Below are positions 10,369 through 18,949 of a DNA stretch of 64,000 bases, one piece after another. Each line of letters opens with the position of its first letter. The stretch's first letter is position 1. A program made the translations under genes and the position numbers. Source of the DNA: Erwinia phyllosphaerae (GTDB lineage Bacteria > Pseudomonadota > Gammaproteobacteria > Enterobacterales > Enterobacteriaceae); contig NZ_JAHSPF010000008.1 of the NCBI RefSeq assembly GCF_019132875.1, forward strand, positions 124,001 to 188,000, in the 5' to 3' direction. A model generated the notes under the pieces. It saw only the letters and a list, made by a program, of their open reading frames with translations, did no database searches and was not told where the DNA came from.

Positions 10369-10989
10369 GTGGAAGTATATAGCAACGAAAATGAGCAGGT
10401 CGACGCGCTAAAAGGTTTCTTTGCGCAGAACGGCAAAGCGCTGGCAATCGGTGTGATCATCGGTATCGGCGCGCTGGCAGGGTGGCGCTACTGGAGCAGC
10501 CAGCAGGATAACGGCAGTCGTGAAACCTCGGCGGCCTACCAGCAGGTTTCTACCGCGCTGGACGGCAGCAAGCCGGCCACGCTGGATGCGGCAGCAAAAT
10601 TTGTCAGCAGCAACAGCAACACCTATGGCGCGCTGGCCTCGCTGGATCTGGCGAAGCGTTATGTTGATAACAACCAGCTGGATAAAGCTGCGCTTCAGCT
10701 GGAAACCGGACTGAAAGCCACCAAAGACGCTGACCTGCAGGCCGTGCTCAACCTGCGTCTGGCGCGTATCCAGCTGCAGCAGAAGCAGGCGGATGCGGCG
10801 CTGAAAACTCTGGATGCGATCAAGGGCGACGGCTGGACGGCAATTATCGCCGACGTTCGTGGCGAAGCATTGCTGAGCAAAGGCGACAGCAAGGGTGCTC
10901 GTGAAGCCTGGAGTAAAGGCATCGGCTCTAACGCCTCATCGGCGCTGAAAGAGATGCTGCAAATGAAAATGAATAATCTGCCGGGTTAA
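10369..10989 (+). CDS. yfgM: YfgM, ancillary SecYEG translocon subunit
   Basis: 206 residues from a GTG start 13 bases after hisS, with AAGGAGAGAG as SD. It has a short cytosolic N-terminus (NEQVDALKGFF), one membrane helix at about residues 21-40 (ALAIGVIIGIGALAGW), and a periplasmic TPR-like domain. The E. coli protein associates with SecYEG and PpiD and affects periplasmic chaperoning. The order hisS-yfgM-bamB is the conserved one. Confidence 0.94.
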   Translation: MEVYSNENEQVDALKGFFAQNGKALAIGVIIGIGALAGWRYWSSQQDNGSRETSAAYQQVSTALDGSKPATLDAAAKFVSSNSNTYGALASLDLAKRYVDNNQLDKAALQLETGLKATKDADLQAVLNLRLARIQLQQKQADAALKTLDAIKGDGWTAIIADVRGEALLSKGDSKGAREAWSKGIGSNASSALKEMLQMKMNNLPG

Positions 10990-11031
10990 GATCCGGGCAG
11001 AAATTGCCGCAACAGGCTCAAGAGGGATTTC

Positions 11032-12213
11032 ATGGAATTGCGTAAGATACTGCTGCCGGGACTGATTTCAGTCACGCTTCTCAGCGGATGTTCATGGTTT
11101 AGCGGTGAAGAAGACGTGGTCAAAATGTCGCCGCTGCCAAAAGTGGAAAATCAGTTTACCCCGGAAACAGTCTGGAGCACCTCGGTAGGCGATGGCGTAG
11201 GTGATTACTACTCCAATCTGCATCCGGCCTGGTCTGAAAACACGGTCTATGCCGCCGATCGCTTTGGCATTGTAAAAGCCCTGAACGGGGCTGACGGCAA
11301 AGAGCAGTGGAAAGTTGACCTGTCGACCAAAACCGGCTTTTTCTCTAAAAACCTGCCCGCGCAGCTTTCCGGCGGTCTGACTTACGACGGCGGACGCGTC
11401 TACGTCGGCAGCGAACGTGCTGAGGTTTACGCGCTGAACAGTAACGACGGCTCCATTGCCTGGCAGACTAAAGCGGCAGGTGAAGTGCTTTCTCGTCCGG
11501 TGGTCAGCGACGGTCTGGTGCTGGTTCATACCAGCAACGGCATGCTACAGGGACTGGATCAGAGCAGCGGCGTCGTGAAGTGGACCGTGAATCTGGATGT
11601 GCCAGCGCTGTCGCTGCGCGGTGAATCGGCTCCGGCTACCGCTTTCGGCGCGGCCATTGTCGGCGGTGATAACGGCCGCGTGAGTGCCGTAATGATGAAC
11701 CAGGGCCAGATTATCTGGCAGCAGCGTATCTCTCAGCCTGGCGGCGCGACGGAAATCGATCGCCTGTCAGACGTTGATACAACGCCGGTAGTGGTAGATG
11801 GCGTGGTCTATGCGCTGGCCTATAACGGCAGCCTGGCGGCGATGGATCTGCGTTCTGGTCAGATTATGTGGAAACGCGAGATCGGTTCCGTACATAACAT
11901 GATTGTTGACGCTGGCCGCATCTATCTGGTCGACCAGGACGATCGCGTTGTCGCTCTCAGCACCGATGGCGGCGTGACCGTCTGGCGCCAGAGCGATCTG
12001 CTGCATCGCAACCTGACTACGCCAGTTCTGTATAACGGTTACCTGGTGGTTGGCGACAGCGAAGGCTATCTGCACTGGATCAACACGACCGACGGCCGTT
12101 TTGTCGCTCAGCAGAAAGTGGACAGCTCCGGCTTCCAGACTACACCAGTAGTCGCCAGCGATAAGCTGCTGATTCAGGCGAAAGGCGGCGAAGTTTACGC
12201 TTTTACCCGCTAA
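11032..12213 (+). CDS. bamB: Outer membrane assembly lipoprotein BamB
   Basis: 393 residues. The signal peptide ends in lipobox LLSGCSW, giving a lipidated cysteine near residue 20. The mature part is an eight-bladed beta propeller with PQQ-like repeats (LNGADGKEQWKVDL, LNSNDGSIAWQTKA, DLRSGQIMWKREI). BamB is a scaffold subunit of the BAM complex, which inserts beta-barrel proteins into the outer membrane. SD AGAGGGA precedes the ATG. It ends at a strong terminator before der. Confidence 0.97.
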   Translation: MELRKILLPGLISVTLLSGCSWFSGEEDVVKMSPLPKVENQFTPETVWSTSVGDGVGDYYSNLHPAWSENTVYAADRFGIVKALNGADGKEQWKVDLSTKTGFFSKNLPAQLSGGLTYDGGRVYVGSERAEVYALNSNDGSIAWQTKAAGEVLSRPVVSDGLVLVHTSNGMLQGLDQSSGVVKWTVNLDVPALSLRGESAPATAFGAAIVGGDNGRVSAVMMNQGQIIWQQRISQPGGATEIDRLSDVDTTPVVVDGVVYALAYNGSLAAMDLRSGQIMWKREIGSVHNMIVDAGRIYLVDQDDRVVALSTDGGVTVWRQSDLLHRNLTTPVLYNGYLVVGDSEGYLHWINTTDGRFVAQQKVDSSGFQTTPVVASDKLLIQAKGGEVYAFTR

Positions 12214-12235
12214 TTTCAGCTTAGCGGCGTTATAC

Positions 12236-12271
12236 AACGGCTCCTGAAGGTTCAGGGGCCGTTTCGTTTTT
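12236..12271 (+). terminator. Strong intrinsic terminator after bamB
   Basis: Thirteen-base-pair stem AACGGCTCCTGAA/TTCAGGGGCCGTT with one G-U pair, then TTTCGTTTTT. It probably ends the upstream operon, so der would have its own promoter. Confidence 0.85.
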
Positions 12272-12376
12272 CTACAGGCGTGGTATCCTCTACGCCTTCA
12301 GCCTGCGTGTGCGTCAGCATAAGCTACTCTCAGTGAAGGGTCGTCAGGCGTTTAATTTTTGTAATGAGGCTTCAAT

Positions 12377-13867
12377 ATGGTACCTGTGGTCGCGCTGGTC
12401 GGGCGTCCCAATGTGGGAAAATCTACTCTGTTTAATCGTCTGACGCGCACGCGAGATGCGCTGGTGGCGGATTTTCCCGGGCTAACCCGTGACCGTAAGT
12501 ATGGTCGCGCCGAGGTCGAAGGGCGTGAATTTATCTGCATTGATACCGGCGGTATCGATGGCAACGAAGAGGGTGTCGAAACCCGGATGGCCGAACAGTC
12601 GCTGTTAGCGATTGAAGAAGCCGATGTCGTACTGTTTATGGTGGACGCGCGTGCGGGCCTGATGCCTGCCGATCAGGCCATCGCTAAACATTTGCGCTCT
12701 CGCCAGAAACCTACTTTCCTTGTAGCCAATAAAACCGACGGCATGGATCCGGATTCCGCCGTAGTGGACTTCTATTCGCTGGGTCTGGGTGATATTCATC
12801 CTATCGCCGCCTCGCACGGTCGCGGCGTGACCGGCCTGCTGGAGATCGTCCTGCTGCCGTGGATGGACGAAGTTGCGCCGCAGGTGGAGCTGACCGAAGA
12901 AGAAGAAAACGAAGCCTACTGGGCTGAGCTGGCGGCAAAAGAGAACGGCGACGAGGCAGAGGAAGAGGAAGACGACTTCAACCCGCTGGATCTGCCGATT
13001 AAGCTGGCCATCGTCGGTCGTCCTAACGTCGGTAAATCAACGCTGACTAACCGTATTCTCGGTGAAGATCGCGTTGTGGTTTACGATATGCCAGGCACCA
13101 CGCGCGACAGCATCTATATTCCGATGGAGCGTGACGGTCGCGAGTATATCCTGATCGACACCGCTGGCGTGCGCAAGCGCGGCAAAATCACCGAAACGGT
13201 AGAGAAGTTCTCGGTGATTAAAACGCTGCAGGCTATCGAAGATGCCAACGTGGTGATGCTGGTAATCGACGCGCACGAAGGCATTTCCGATCAGGATCTG
13301 TCGCTGCTGGGCTTTATCCTCAACAGCGGTCGTTCTCTGGTGATCGTGGTGAACAAATGGGATGGCCTGACGCAGGAGATCCGCGACGAAGTTAAAGAGA
13401 CGCTGGATTTCCGTCTTGGCTTTATCGATTTTGCCCGCGTGCACTTTATCTCTGCTCTGCACGGCAGCGGCGTTGGTAACCTGTTCGAATCTGTTACCGA
13501 AGCCTACGACTGTTCCACGCGTCGCGTGAACACTTCTATGCTGACCCGCATTATGAATATGGCGGCAGACGACCATCAGCCGCCGCTGGTGCGTGGCCGT
13601 CGCGTGAAGCTGAAGTATGCGCACGCCGGTGGTTATAACCCGCCAATCGTCGTTATCCATGGTAATCAGGTAAAAGACCTGCCGGATTCCTATAAGCGCT
13701 ATCTGATGAACTATTTCCGTCGCTCGCTGGAAGTGATGGGGACGCCTATCCGCATTCAGTTCAAGGAAGGGGACAACCCGTTTGCCGGTAAACGCAACCT
13801 GTTGACGCCTAATCAGCAGCGCAAGCGCAAGCGTCTTATGAGCCATCTGAAAAAGAATAAACGTTAA
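12377..13867 (+). CDS. der: Ribosome biogenesis GTPase Der (EngA)
   Basis: 496 residues (490 in E. coli), with two tandem GTPase domains and a C-terminal KH-like domain. Both P loops read GRPNVGKST (near residues 9 and 210). The guanine-specificity motifs are NKTDG and NKWDG, and switch regions DTGGI and DTAGV are intact. An acidic linker ([13 protein letters not shown]) joins the GTPase domains. Der acts in 50S subunit maturation and is essential in E. coli. It ends the conserved block; the next 430 bases are AT-rich. Confidence 0.98.
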   Translation: MVPVVALVGRPNVGKSTLFNRLTRTRDALVADFPGLTRDRKYGRAEVEGREFICIDTGGIDGNEEGVETRMAEQSLLAIEEADVVLFMVDARAGLMPADQAIAKHLRSRQKPTFLVANKTDGMDPDSAVVDFYSLGLGDIHPIAASHGRGVTGLLEIVLLPWMDEVAPQVELTEEEENEAYWAELAAKENGDEAEEEEDDFNPLDLPIKLAIVGRPNVGKSTLTNRILGEDRVVVYDMPGTTRDSIYIPMERDGREYILIDTAGVRKRGKITETVEKFSVIKTLQAIEDANVVMLVIDAHEGISDQDLSLLGFILNSGRSLVIVVNKWDGLTQEIRDEVKETLDFRLGFIDFARVHFISALHGSGVGNLFESVTEAYDCSTRRVNTSMLTRIMNMAADDHQPPLVRGRRVKLKYAHAGGYNPPIVVIHGNQVKDLPDSYKRYLMNYFRRSLEVMGTPIRIQFKEGDNPFAGKRNLLTPNQQRKRKRLMSHLKKNKR

Positions 13868-14297
13868 TCCTTCAGGGAAATATCAGGGTGGCAAAACCTG
13901 AACGTGGGTTTTGCTGCTTTCCTCTGCCTGAATTCGTTATTTTGTCAGGCTCGCTTTAAAGCACGAGATGCTTGTTGAAGCAGGCTGGCAGCATGAGGCA
14001 CGCTCTACAGCAGGTCGCTATAGCCGCAATGTATTATTATCGTTTATTAGTAACGATATATAGTTAAAATCCTCGCCTGATTGTCAGTTCCATTTTATAG
14101 AAATAGTAAGATGTTAAATATTGCGGTTTCTATAATCTGTAGCTCTCTGTAAAAATATTATAATAATATAACTTTTGATGGTAATTATTACCATGATTGC
14201 TTCAAGGTTTTTATTGCATGCTGATATTTAGTTGATATCATATGTTATTAATACAATGTTTCCCATAACTTGATTTAAGCTACTGAAAGGATTCTTT
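13868..14297. other. AT-rich intergenic stretch after der, no gene seen
   Basis: This 430-base gap becomes clearly AT-rich from about 14020 to 14290. Apart from the hairpin at 13891-13914, I see no open frame with a ribosome site, no RNA gene and no repeat. The composition shift continues into the next gene and suggests acquired DNA. Confidence 0.6.
13891..13922 (+). terminator. Hairpin downstream of der, weak terminator
   Basis: Perfect 8-base-pair stem GCAAAACC/GGTTTTGC with an 8-base loop, 24 bases after the der stop. The following TGCTTTCC is a poor T tract, so the terminator call is moderate. Confidence 0.5.
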
Positions 14298-15203
14298 ATG
14301 CTAGTTTTTGACAGGAAAATCTCCCGCAAGCGTTTAAGTGCTTTTAAAGCCAGAACGGATCAAAGAAATCAGGATGAACAAAAAAAGGTTGATATCTTAA
14401 AAGCCTGGGACAGGGTCTTAAATTCTGCTGACAGAGATTTAAAGATCGTTCATTGCATCTCTTCCCGCGGCAGCACGTCTCATATTGGAACAGCTGTTAG
14501 ATCCTCTCCGTTTTTGTTTAGCCCGGCAGGGCAGTTGTTATCAACCTGGGATGTTATTTCTGCAAGTTGCATCGGTGGTAAGGCTATGCGTGGTGGTCAG
14601 CAGTTAGGGGCGGCCCCGTTAGATATACATTTAAATCTTATCGTACCGGTACAAAACATCATCGGCACACATTTTAGCGACGTTTGTTTTAATAATTTTG
14701 CTGGTCTTGAAGGTAATTTGCCTGGGGGGCGAGTTATCGATAAAAATTTGCTGGCGGAAAGTATATTAAAAGGCAGGGAGAGACCTAACGCTCATGGTTT
14801 TAAAATGCAAGAGCCATATAATATTTTACGGCATCCCGATGAATTCCGTACCAGAATGATTAAGGGTATTGGAAATTATAATGAAATTTTGCTGATAGGG
14901 AGGCCGGGGGTAAGGTTATATACGCATTTTCCCTGTACGGATGTGATAAAACTAAAAGATATTTCGTTCAGGCCAAATTATATGGTTAATTCAATGAGAA
15001 CAAGATCGTGTAATGAGGAGTTTATCAGGAAATTTAATGAAGATCTTGAATTCATCAAAAAGCTGCTGCGTATTAATTGTACTAATAAGCTTATCTTTAG
15101 TCTGGGAAAACATCCGGCTGTGCAAGCACTGAATCTTTCTATCCACTTTGAAGCGGCTGGCTTCAGGAAGCAAAGCGATTTAATATATATACTGGTCAGC
15201 TAG
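14298..15203 (+). CDS. Uncharacterized protein, AT-rich orphan gene
   Basis: 301 residues, family not recognised. SD AAAGGA lies 6 bases before the ATG, so translation is credible. The N-terminus is basic (KISRKRLSAFKARTDQRNQDEQKK) and no signal peptide or membrane helix is visible, so the protein is probably soluble. Conspicuous segments are CISSRGSTSHIG, LIVPVQNIIGTHFSDVCFNNFAG, and YNEILLIGRPGVRLYTH. The gene is much richer in AT than der or gcd and uses rare codons such as ATA, AGA and AGG, which suggests horizontal acquisition. The octamer repeat begins 28 bases after its stop. Its composition, orphan status and basic N-terminus would fit a secreted effector or toxin, but this is speculation. 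Confidence 0.75.
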   Translation: MLVFDRKISRKRLSAFKARTDQRNQDEQKKVDILKAWDRVLNSADRDLKIVHCISSRGSTSHIGTAVRSSPFLFSPAGQLLSTWDVISASCIGGKAMRGGQQLGAAPLDIHLNLIVPVQNIIGTHFSDVCFNNFAGLEGNLPGGRVIDKNLLAESILKGRERPNAHGFKMQEPYNILRHPDEFRTRMIKGIGNYNEILLIGRPGVRLYTHFPCTDVIKLKDISFRPNYMVNSMRTRSCNEEFIRKFNEDLEFIKKLLRINCTNKLIFSLGKHPAVQALNLSIHFEAAGFRKQSDLIYILVS

Positions 15204-15230
15204 TAAAAAATTTATGCCCTGCAAACGTTG

Positions 15231-15338
15231 GGCAGAGTGGCAGAGTGGCAGAGTGGCAGAGTGGCAGAGTGGCAGAGTGGCAGAGTGGCAGAGTGGCAGA
15301 GTGGCAGAGGGACAGAGGGACAGAATGGCAGAGTGGCA
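15231..15338. repeat. 8-bp tandem repeat array (VNTR), consensus GGCAGAGT
   Basis: Nine perfect head-to-tail copies of GGCAGAGT (15231-15302) are followed by four imperfect ones (GGCAGAGG, GACAGAGG, GACAGAAT, GGCAGAGT) and a final GGCA. The degenerate copies lie on the yfgJ side. Because 8 is not a multiple of 3, the array stays open in several frames, but no plausible gene crosses it. It sits between the orphan gene stop and yfgJ. Confidence 0.97.
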
Positions 15339-15451
15339 TACTTGCTGATGAGCCTGATAGAGCCTGGCGCAAAATAAGGGATTGATCATTCCAGCCTGAA
15401 TCCAGCACGCGTGCGGTTATGTTATATACTCAGATAAAACAGGAGAATAAG

Positions 15452-15679
15452 ATGAGCGAACACTGTCCGGTTTGTCAGCATCATCTTATCGCCAGAGGCG
15501 AACGTTTCTACTGCGCCAGCTGCCAGCGTGACTTTGCGGCTAAAGCGATTTGCCCGGACTGCGGCCAGTCATTACAAATTTTGAAGGCCTGTGGTGCCGT
15601 TGACTATTTTTGCCCCAACGGCGACGGATTGATTTCCGGCAGGCGCGTTGTTTTTAAGCCGCTGAGTGAATCCTTATAA
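15452..15679 (+). CDS. yfgJ: YfgJ, zinc-ribbon protein
   Basis: A 75-residue protein with four paired cysteine motifs: CPVC, CASC, CPDC and a later single C before YFCPNGDG. This is the double zinc-ribbon pattern of YfgJ, with the family-specific LQILKACGAVDYFC. The frame is open 11 codons further upstream, but AGGAG at 15441-15445 and homology fix the start at 15452. The function is not known. In E. coli it lies near xseA and der, as here, although here an orphan gene and an octamer repeat separate it from der. Confidence 0.9.
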   Translation: MSEHCPVCQHHLIARGERFYCASCQRDFAAKAICPDCGQSLQILKACGAVDYFCPNGDGLISGRRVVFKPLSESL

Positions 15680-15917
15680 ATTATCCTTAAGCTTATCCTC
15701 CTGTAATTGATCGGTCCTGGCACTTTCCCCGTCGGATTAACGCTGCTTTTATCTTCCGCCCTTTCTCAGTAATCACTTTTCAATTTCAGCCCCTCGCTCA
15801 TTGTGTTCCGTCAGCCAGGCTGAACGGTTTTGCACCGAAATTGTTTCGCCACAGTTAATTTTTAGAGCGATAAACTTTCAAAGAAATCATAAGTGTGAAA
15901 TTTGTTAATTTTATGTG

Positions 15918-15945
15918 TAGTCATTTACGAACCACATGGTACAAT
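15918..15945 (+). promoter_or_regulatory. Candidate promoter for the PQQ dehydrogenase gene
   Basis: TAGTCA (4 of 6) and TACAAT (5 of 6) with a 16-base spacer. The predicted start near 15952 would place the strong hairpin at 15953-15994 at the very 5' end of the transcript. Confidence 0.4.
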
Positions 15946-15952
15946 TTTGCCG

Positions 15953-15994
15953 TTAACTAAAGCGACTCTGGCGGTATACGCGCGCTTTGGTTAA
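15953..15994 (+). promoter_or_regulatory. Strong stem-loop in the dehydrogenase leader
   Basis: TTAACTAAAGCG pairs with CGCTTTGGTTAA over 12 base pairs with one G-U pair; the loop is 18 bases and contains GGCGGTATACGCG. Position and strength suggest 5' protection or a regulatory leader. No known riboswitch class was recognised. Confidence 0.5.
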
Positions 15995-16140
15995 GGCGAC
16001 ACGGGGTAAACCCGCAGTGAATTGTTAATAAAAAGAGTGACCATAGCAGAATGTTGCTTCGCTTCGGCTGACGCCGGCCAGGCCTGTGCACAGCAGGAAG
16101 ATTGCGCTACGGCTCTTTTTTTCCCAGGAGTATTTTTACC

Positions 16141-18573
16141 ATGTCTCAAACCAATACCCGGTCTGCAAAATGGCTGGGGCTGTGGAGCGTTGTGCTGGGC
16201 CTGATTTTACTGGCTACCGGCCTGTTCTTTGTTATCTTCGGCGGAAAACTGGTGGCGCTTGGTGGCAGCTGGTATTTCATCATCGCCGGGATTTTTACCA
16301 TTATTTCTGCTATCCAGTTCTTCCGCCGCAAATCTTCCGCCGTAGCGGTTTTTGCGCTGGTCTTTATCGGCACGCTTATCTGGGCGTTGCTGGATGTTGG
16401 CCTGGATTTCTGGCCGCTGGTTTCGCGGCTAATGACCATTGCCGGGCTGATGCTGCTGGCCGTAATAACGCTGCCCGCGCTGCGCAAGCGTGAAGGTAAA
16501 TCTTCTGCGGCCAAACCGGCCTGTATTGCGGCGGCGGTCCTGGTGGCAGGCATGGTGGTAACTTTTGTTCAGATGTTCCAGCCACACGCGCCGGTTGCTG
16601 ACGGCAGCGAACTGCCGCTGACCCCGGTAAATAAAGCAACCGAACAGAAAAACTGGGATAACTACGGCAACACGCCGGGCGGTAGCCGTTTTGTCGCGCT
16701 GGATCAGATCACGCGTGATAACGTAAAAGATCTGAAAGTGGCCTGGACCTTTCATACGGGCGATATTCCTGAAAGCCCGACCGGCAACGGCGCGGAAGAC
16801 CAGCAAACACCTTTGCAGATTGGCGATGTACTTTACCTCTGTACGCCGCATAACAACGTTATCGCCGTAAATGCCGACACCGGTAAAAAGATTTGGGAGC
16901 ACGTGGTTAACGCACAGGCAGAAGTCTGGAACCGCTGCCGCGGGCTGGCTTATTTCGACGCCACTAAACCCCTGACTCAGCCTTCTGTGCCTGGCTCTAC
17001 GCCAGTGCCGCAGCCCGCGCTGGCGGCTGGTGATACCTGTCAGCGTCGTCTGCTGATGAACACCATTGACGCACGCCTGATGGCCATCAATGCCGATAAC
17101 GGCGAGCTGTGCCAGAACTTTGGCGACCATGGCGTGGTGAATCTGAAAGCAGGCCTGGGCGAAGCGCAGGATCCAAAATATCAGTTAACCTCCGCGCCGA
17201 CGCTGGCCGGAACCACCGTGGTGGTTGGCGGTCGCGTGGCGGATAACGTTCAAACCGATATGCCTGGCGGCGTTATTCGCGGCTTTGATGTTATTACCGG
17301 CCAGATGCGCTGGGCTTTCGACACGGGCAACGACGATCCAAATGCAAAACTGCAGCCGGGCCAGAACTTTGCTCGCAGTACGCCTAACTCCTGGGCGCCA
17401 ATGTCCTATGACCCAACCATGAACACCGTGTTTATGCCGATGGGCAGCTCTTCGGTGGATCTGTATGGTGCGACGCGCACCGCATTAAACCACAAGTATG
17501 GCGCGTCGATTCTGGCGGTCGATGCGACTACCGGTAAAGAGAAGTGGGTTTATCAGACCGTGCACAACGATCTGTGGGACTTTGACCTGCCGATGCAGCC
17601 AAGCCTGATCGACTTCCCGCTAAAAGACGGCACCAGCAAACCTGCCGTGGTTATTGGCACGAAAGCGGGGCAGATTTATGTGCTGGATCGCCTGACCGGC
17701 AGGCCGCTGACCGAAGTAAAAGAAGTCCCGGTTAAAAAAGGTAACATTCCAAACGAGCAATATACGCCGACGCAGCCTAAGTCTGTCGGCATGCCGCAGA
17801 TTGGTGCCGAAACGCTGAAAGAGTCGGATATGTGGGGCGCAACGCCGTTTGACCAGCTGGTCTGCCGCGTGGCCTTTAAATCTATGCGCTATGACGGCCT
17901 GTACACCGTGCCGGGTACCGATAAAGCGTTAAGCTTCCCTGGCTCGCTGGGCGGCATGAACTGGGGCAGCCTTTCAACCGATCCGAATAATCACTATATC
18001 TTCGTTAACGATATGCGTCTTGGCCTGTGGGTGCAGATGATCCCGGCTAACACCGGCGCGATTGCGCGCGGCAGCAACGGCGGTGAAGCGATTAATACCG
18101 GTATGGGCGCGGTGCCGCTGAAAGGCACGCCTTACGCCGTAAATAAAAACCGCTTTATGTCACCGCTGGGTATCCCGTGCCAGAAGCCGCCATTCGGCAC
18201 GCTTTCCGCTATCGATCTGAAAACCCAGAAGCTGGTGTGGCAGGTTCCCGTCGGCACCGTGCAGGATACGGGTCCGTTTGGCATCAAAATGCACGCGCAA
18301 ATGCCGGTAGGTATGCCAACGCTGGGCGGCACGCTGGCGACGCAGGGCGGCCTGGTGTTTATTGCGGGAACGCAGGATTACTATCTGCGCGCGTTTGATT
18401 CGGCTACCGGCAAGGAAGTGTGGAAAGCGCGTCTGCCGGTTGGCAGCCAGGGTGGCCCAATCAGCTACAGGTCGCCGAAAACAGGCAAGCAGTACATCCT
18501 GATTTCAGCAGGCGGCGCACGCCAGTCTCCGGATCGCGGCGACTACGTCATTGCTTACGCGCTGGATAAATAA
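16141..18573 (+). CDS. Membrane-bound PQQ-dependent dehydrogenase, glucose/quinate/shikimate family
   Basis: 810 residues: five hydrophobic helices in the first 150 residues, then a large periplasmic PQQ beta propeller with repeated tryptophan motifs (DTGKKIWEHV, TTGKEKWVYQ). Such enzymes oxidise sugars or cyclic polyols in the periplasm and pass electrons to ubiquinone. The catalytic-site LWDFDLPMQP and the lysine in IGTKAGQIYVLDR match glucose dehydrogenase Gcd. The C-terminal SAGGARQSPDRGDY has alanine where E. coli Gcd has its glucose-specifying histidine (SAGGHGS), so quinate or shikimate is as likely a substrate as glucose; I leave the symbol empty. The start follows AGGAG; the in-frame ATG at 16102 lies before the SD. 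Confidence 0.88.
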   Translation: MSQTNTRSAKWLGLWSVVLGLILLATGLFFVIFGGKLVALGGSWYFIIAGIFTIISAIQFFRRKSSAVAVFALVFIGTLIWALLDVGLDFWPLVSRLMTIAGLMLLAVITLPALRKREGKSSAAKPACIAAAVLVAGMVVTFVQMFQPHAPVADGSELPLTPVNKATEQKNWDNYGNTPGGSRFVALDQITRDNVKDLKVAWTFHTGDIPESPTGNGAEDQQTPLQIGDVLYLCTPHNNVIAVNADTGKKIWEHVVNAQAEVWNRCRGLAYFDATKPLTQPSVPGSTPVPQPALAAGDTCQRRLLMNTIDARLMAINADNGELCQNFGDHGVVNLKAGLGEAQDPKYQLTSAPTLAGTTVVVGGRVADNVQTDMPGGVIRGFDVITGQMRWAFDTGNDDPNAKLQPGQNFARSTPNSWAPMSYDPTMNTVFMPMGSSSVDLYGATRTALNHKYGASILAVDATTGKEKWVYQTVHNDLWDFDLPMQPSLIDFPLKDGTSKPAVVIGTKAGQIYVLDRLTGRPLTEVKEVPVKKGNIPNEQYTPTQPKSVGMPQIGAETLKESDMWGATPFDQLVCRVAFKSMRYDGLYTVPGTDKALSFPGSLGGMNWGSLSTDPNNHYIFVNDMRLGLWVQMIPANTGAIARGSNGGEAINTGMGAVPLKGTPYAVNKNRFMSPLGIPCQKPPFGTLSAIDLKTQKLVWQVPVGTVQDTGPFGIKMHAQMPVGMPTLGGTLATQGGLVFIAGTQDYYLRAFDSATGKEVWKARLPVGSQGGPISYRSPKTGKQYILISAGGARQSPDRGDYVIAYALDK

Positions 18574-18583
18574 GCGTAAAAAG

Positions 18584-18616
18584 AAAGCCCCGCCAGCAAC
18601 GGCGGGGCTTTTTTAT
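18584..18616. terminator. Strong terminator between the dehydrogenase and emfourin genes
   Basis: AAAGCCCCGCC/GGCGGGGCTTT with a 6-base loop and a T run on the + strand; an A-rich 5' flank gives T's on the other strand too. It probably ends both convergent transcripts. Confidence 0.88.
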
Positions 18617-18949
18617 TTATTGCCCATCCTGCCAGAGCTGCACCAGTTCAGGCGGCGCCTGATCCTCAGGGATCAGAATCACGATATTGCCCGACTGGTG
18701 CTGCGTGGCGTAGCTAATTTCAATACGGTAATAGCGCTGATCGCCTCTTCCGGCGCAGTTTTGCCCTCCCGGTGGTTCTCCCATAGGCAAGACGCGGCGC
18801 AACACGCCGCAGACATGTTCCCGCTGTGGAGGATCTAACTGCGCCAGCGCAATACGTCTTGCGCCGGACAGCTTAGGAATAAAAGCAAAACCGCCTTCGC
18901 GCGCCACGTCAATAACCGCGTCGTCGCTCAGTTCCGGAAGAGAATTCAT
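18617..18949 (-). CDS. Emfourin-like inhibitor of protealysin
   Basis: A 110-residue protein without signal peptide or membrane segment. Its position directly behind a protealysin gene, its size, and motifs such as REGGFAFIPKL, ARRIALAQL and GDQRYYRIEISY agree with emfourin, the cytosolic slow tight-binding inhibitor of protealysin-like M4 peptidases described in Serratia. The start codon overlaps the protease stop by 4 bases (ATGA), so the two are translationally coupled and should be made together. Family assignment rests on remembered motifs plus context. Confidence 0.8.
   Translation of the reverse strand: MNSLPELSDDAVIDVAREGGFAFIPKLSGARRIALAQLDPPQREHVCGVLRRVLPMGEPPGGQNCAGRGDQRYYRIEISYATQHQSGNIVILIPEDQAPPELVQLWQDGQ

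Larger units (their letters stand above)
15680..16140. other. Leader and upstream region of the PQQ dehydrogenase
   Basis: The 461 bases hold no credible gene. They contain the promoter at 15918-15945, the 12-base-pair hairpin at 15953-15994, a small CGGG/CCCG hairpin around 16002-16014, and a long-range pairing of AAAAAGAG (16030-16037) with CTCTTTTT (16113-16120) just before the ribosome site. Confidence 0.6.

Noticed and set aside
14440-14920. ADP-ribosyltransferase active site in the 301-residue orphan (RGSTS and a later NE)
   Set aside because: The spacing of Arg, STS and ExE does not fit either toxin class; similarity is limited to short strings.
15231-15338. CRISPR array
   Set aside because: The units are 8 bases and contiguous with no spacers; no cas gene is nearby.
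15180-15408. Two antisense reading frames with repeated Leu-Cys-His-Ser
   Set aside because: They are translations of the octamer array; the repeat is open in several frames and there is no SD or homology.
15951-16130. yybP-ykoY manganese riboswitch in the dehydrogenase leader
   Set aside because: The diagnostic GGGGAGUAG-type core is absent although hairpins are present.
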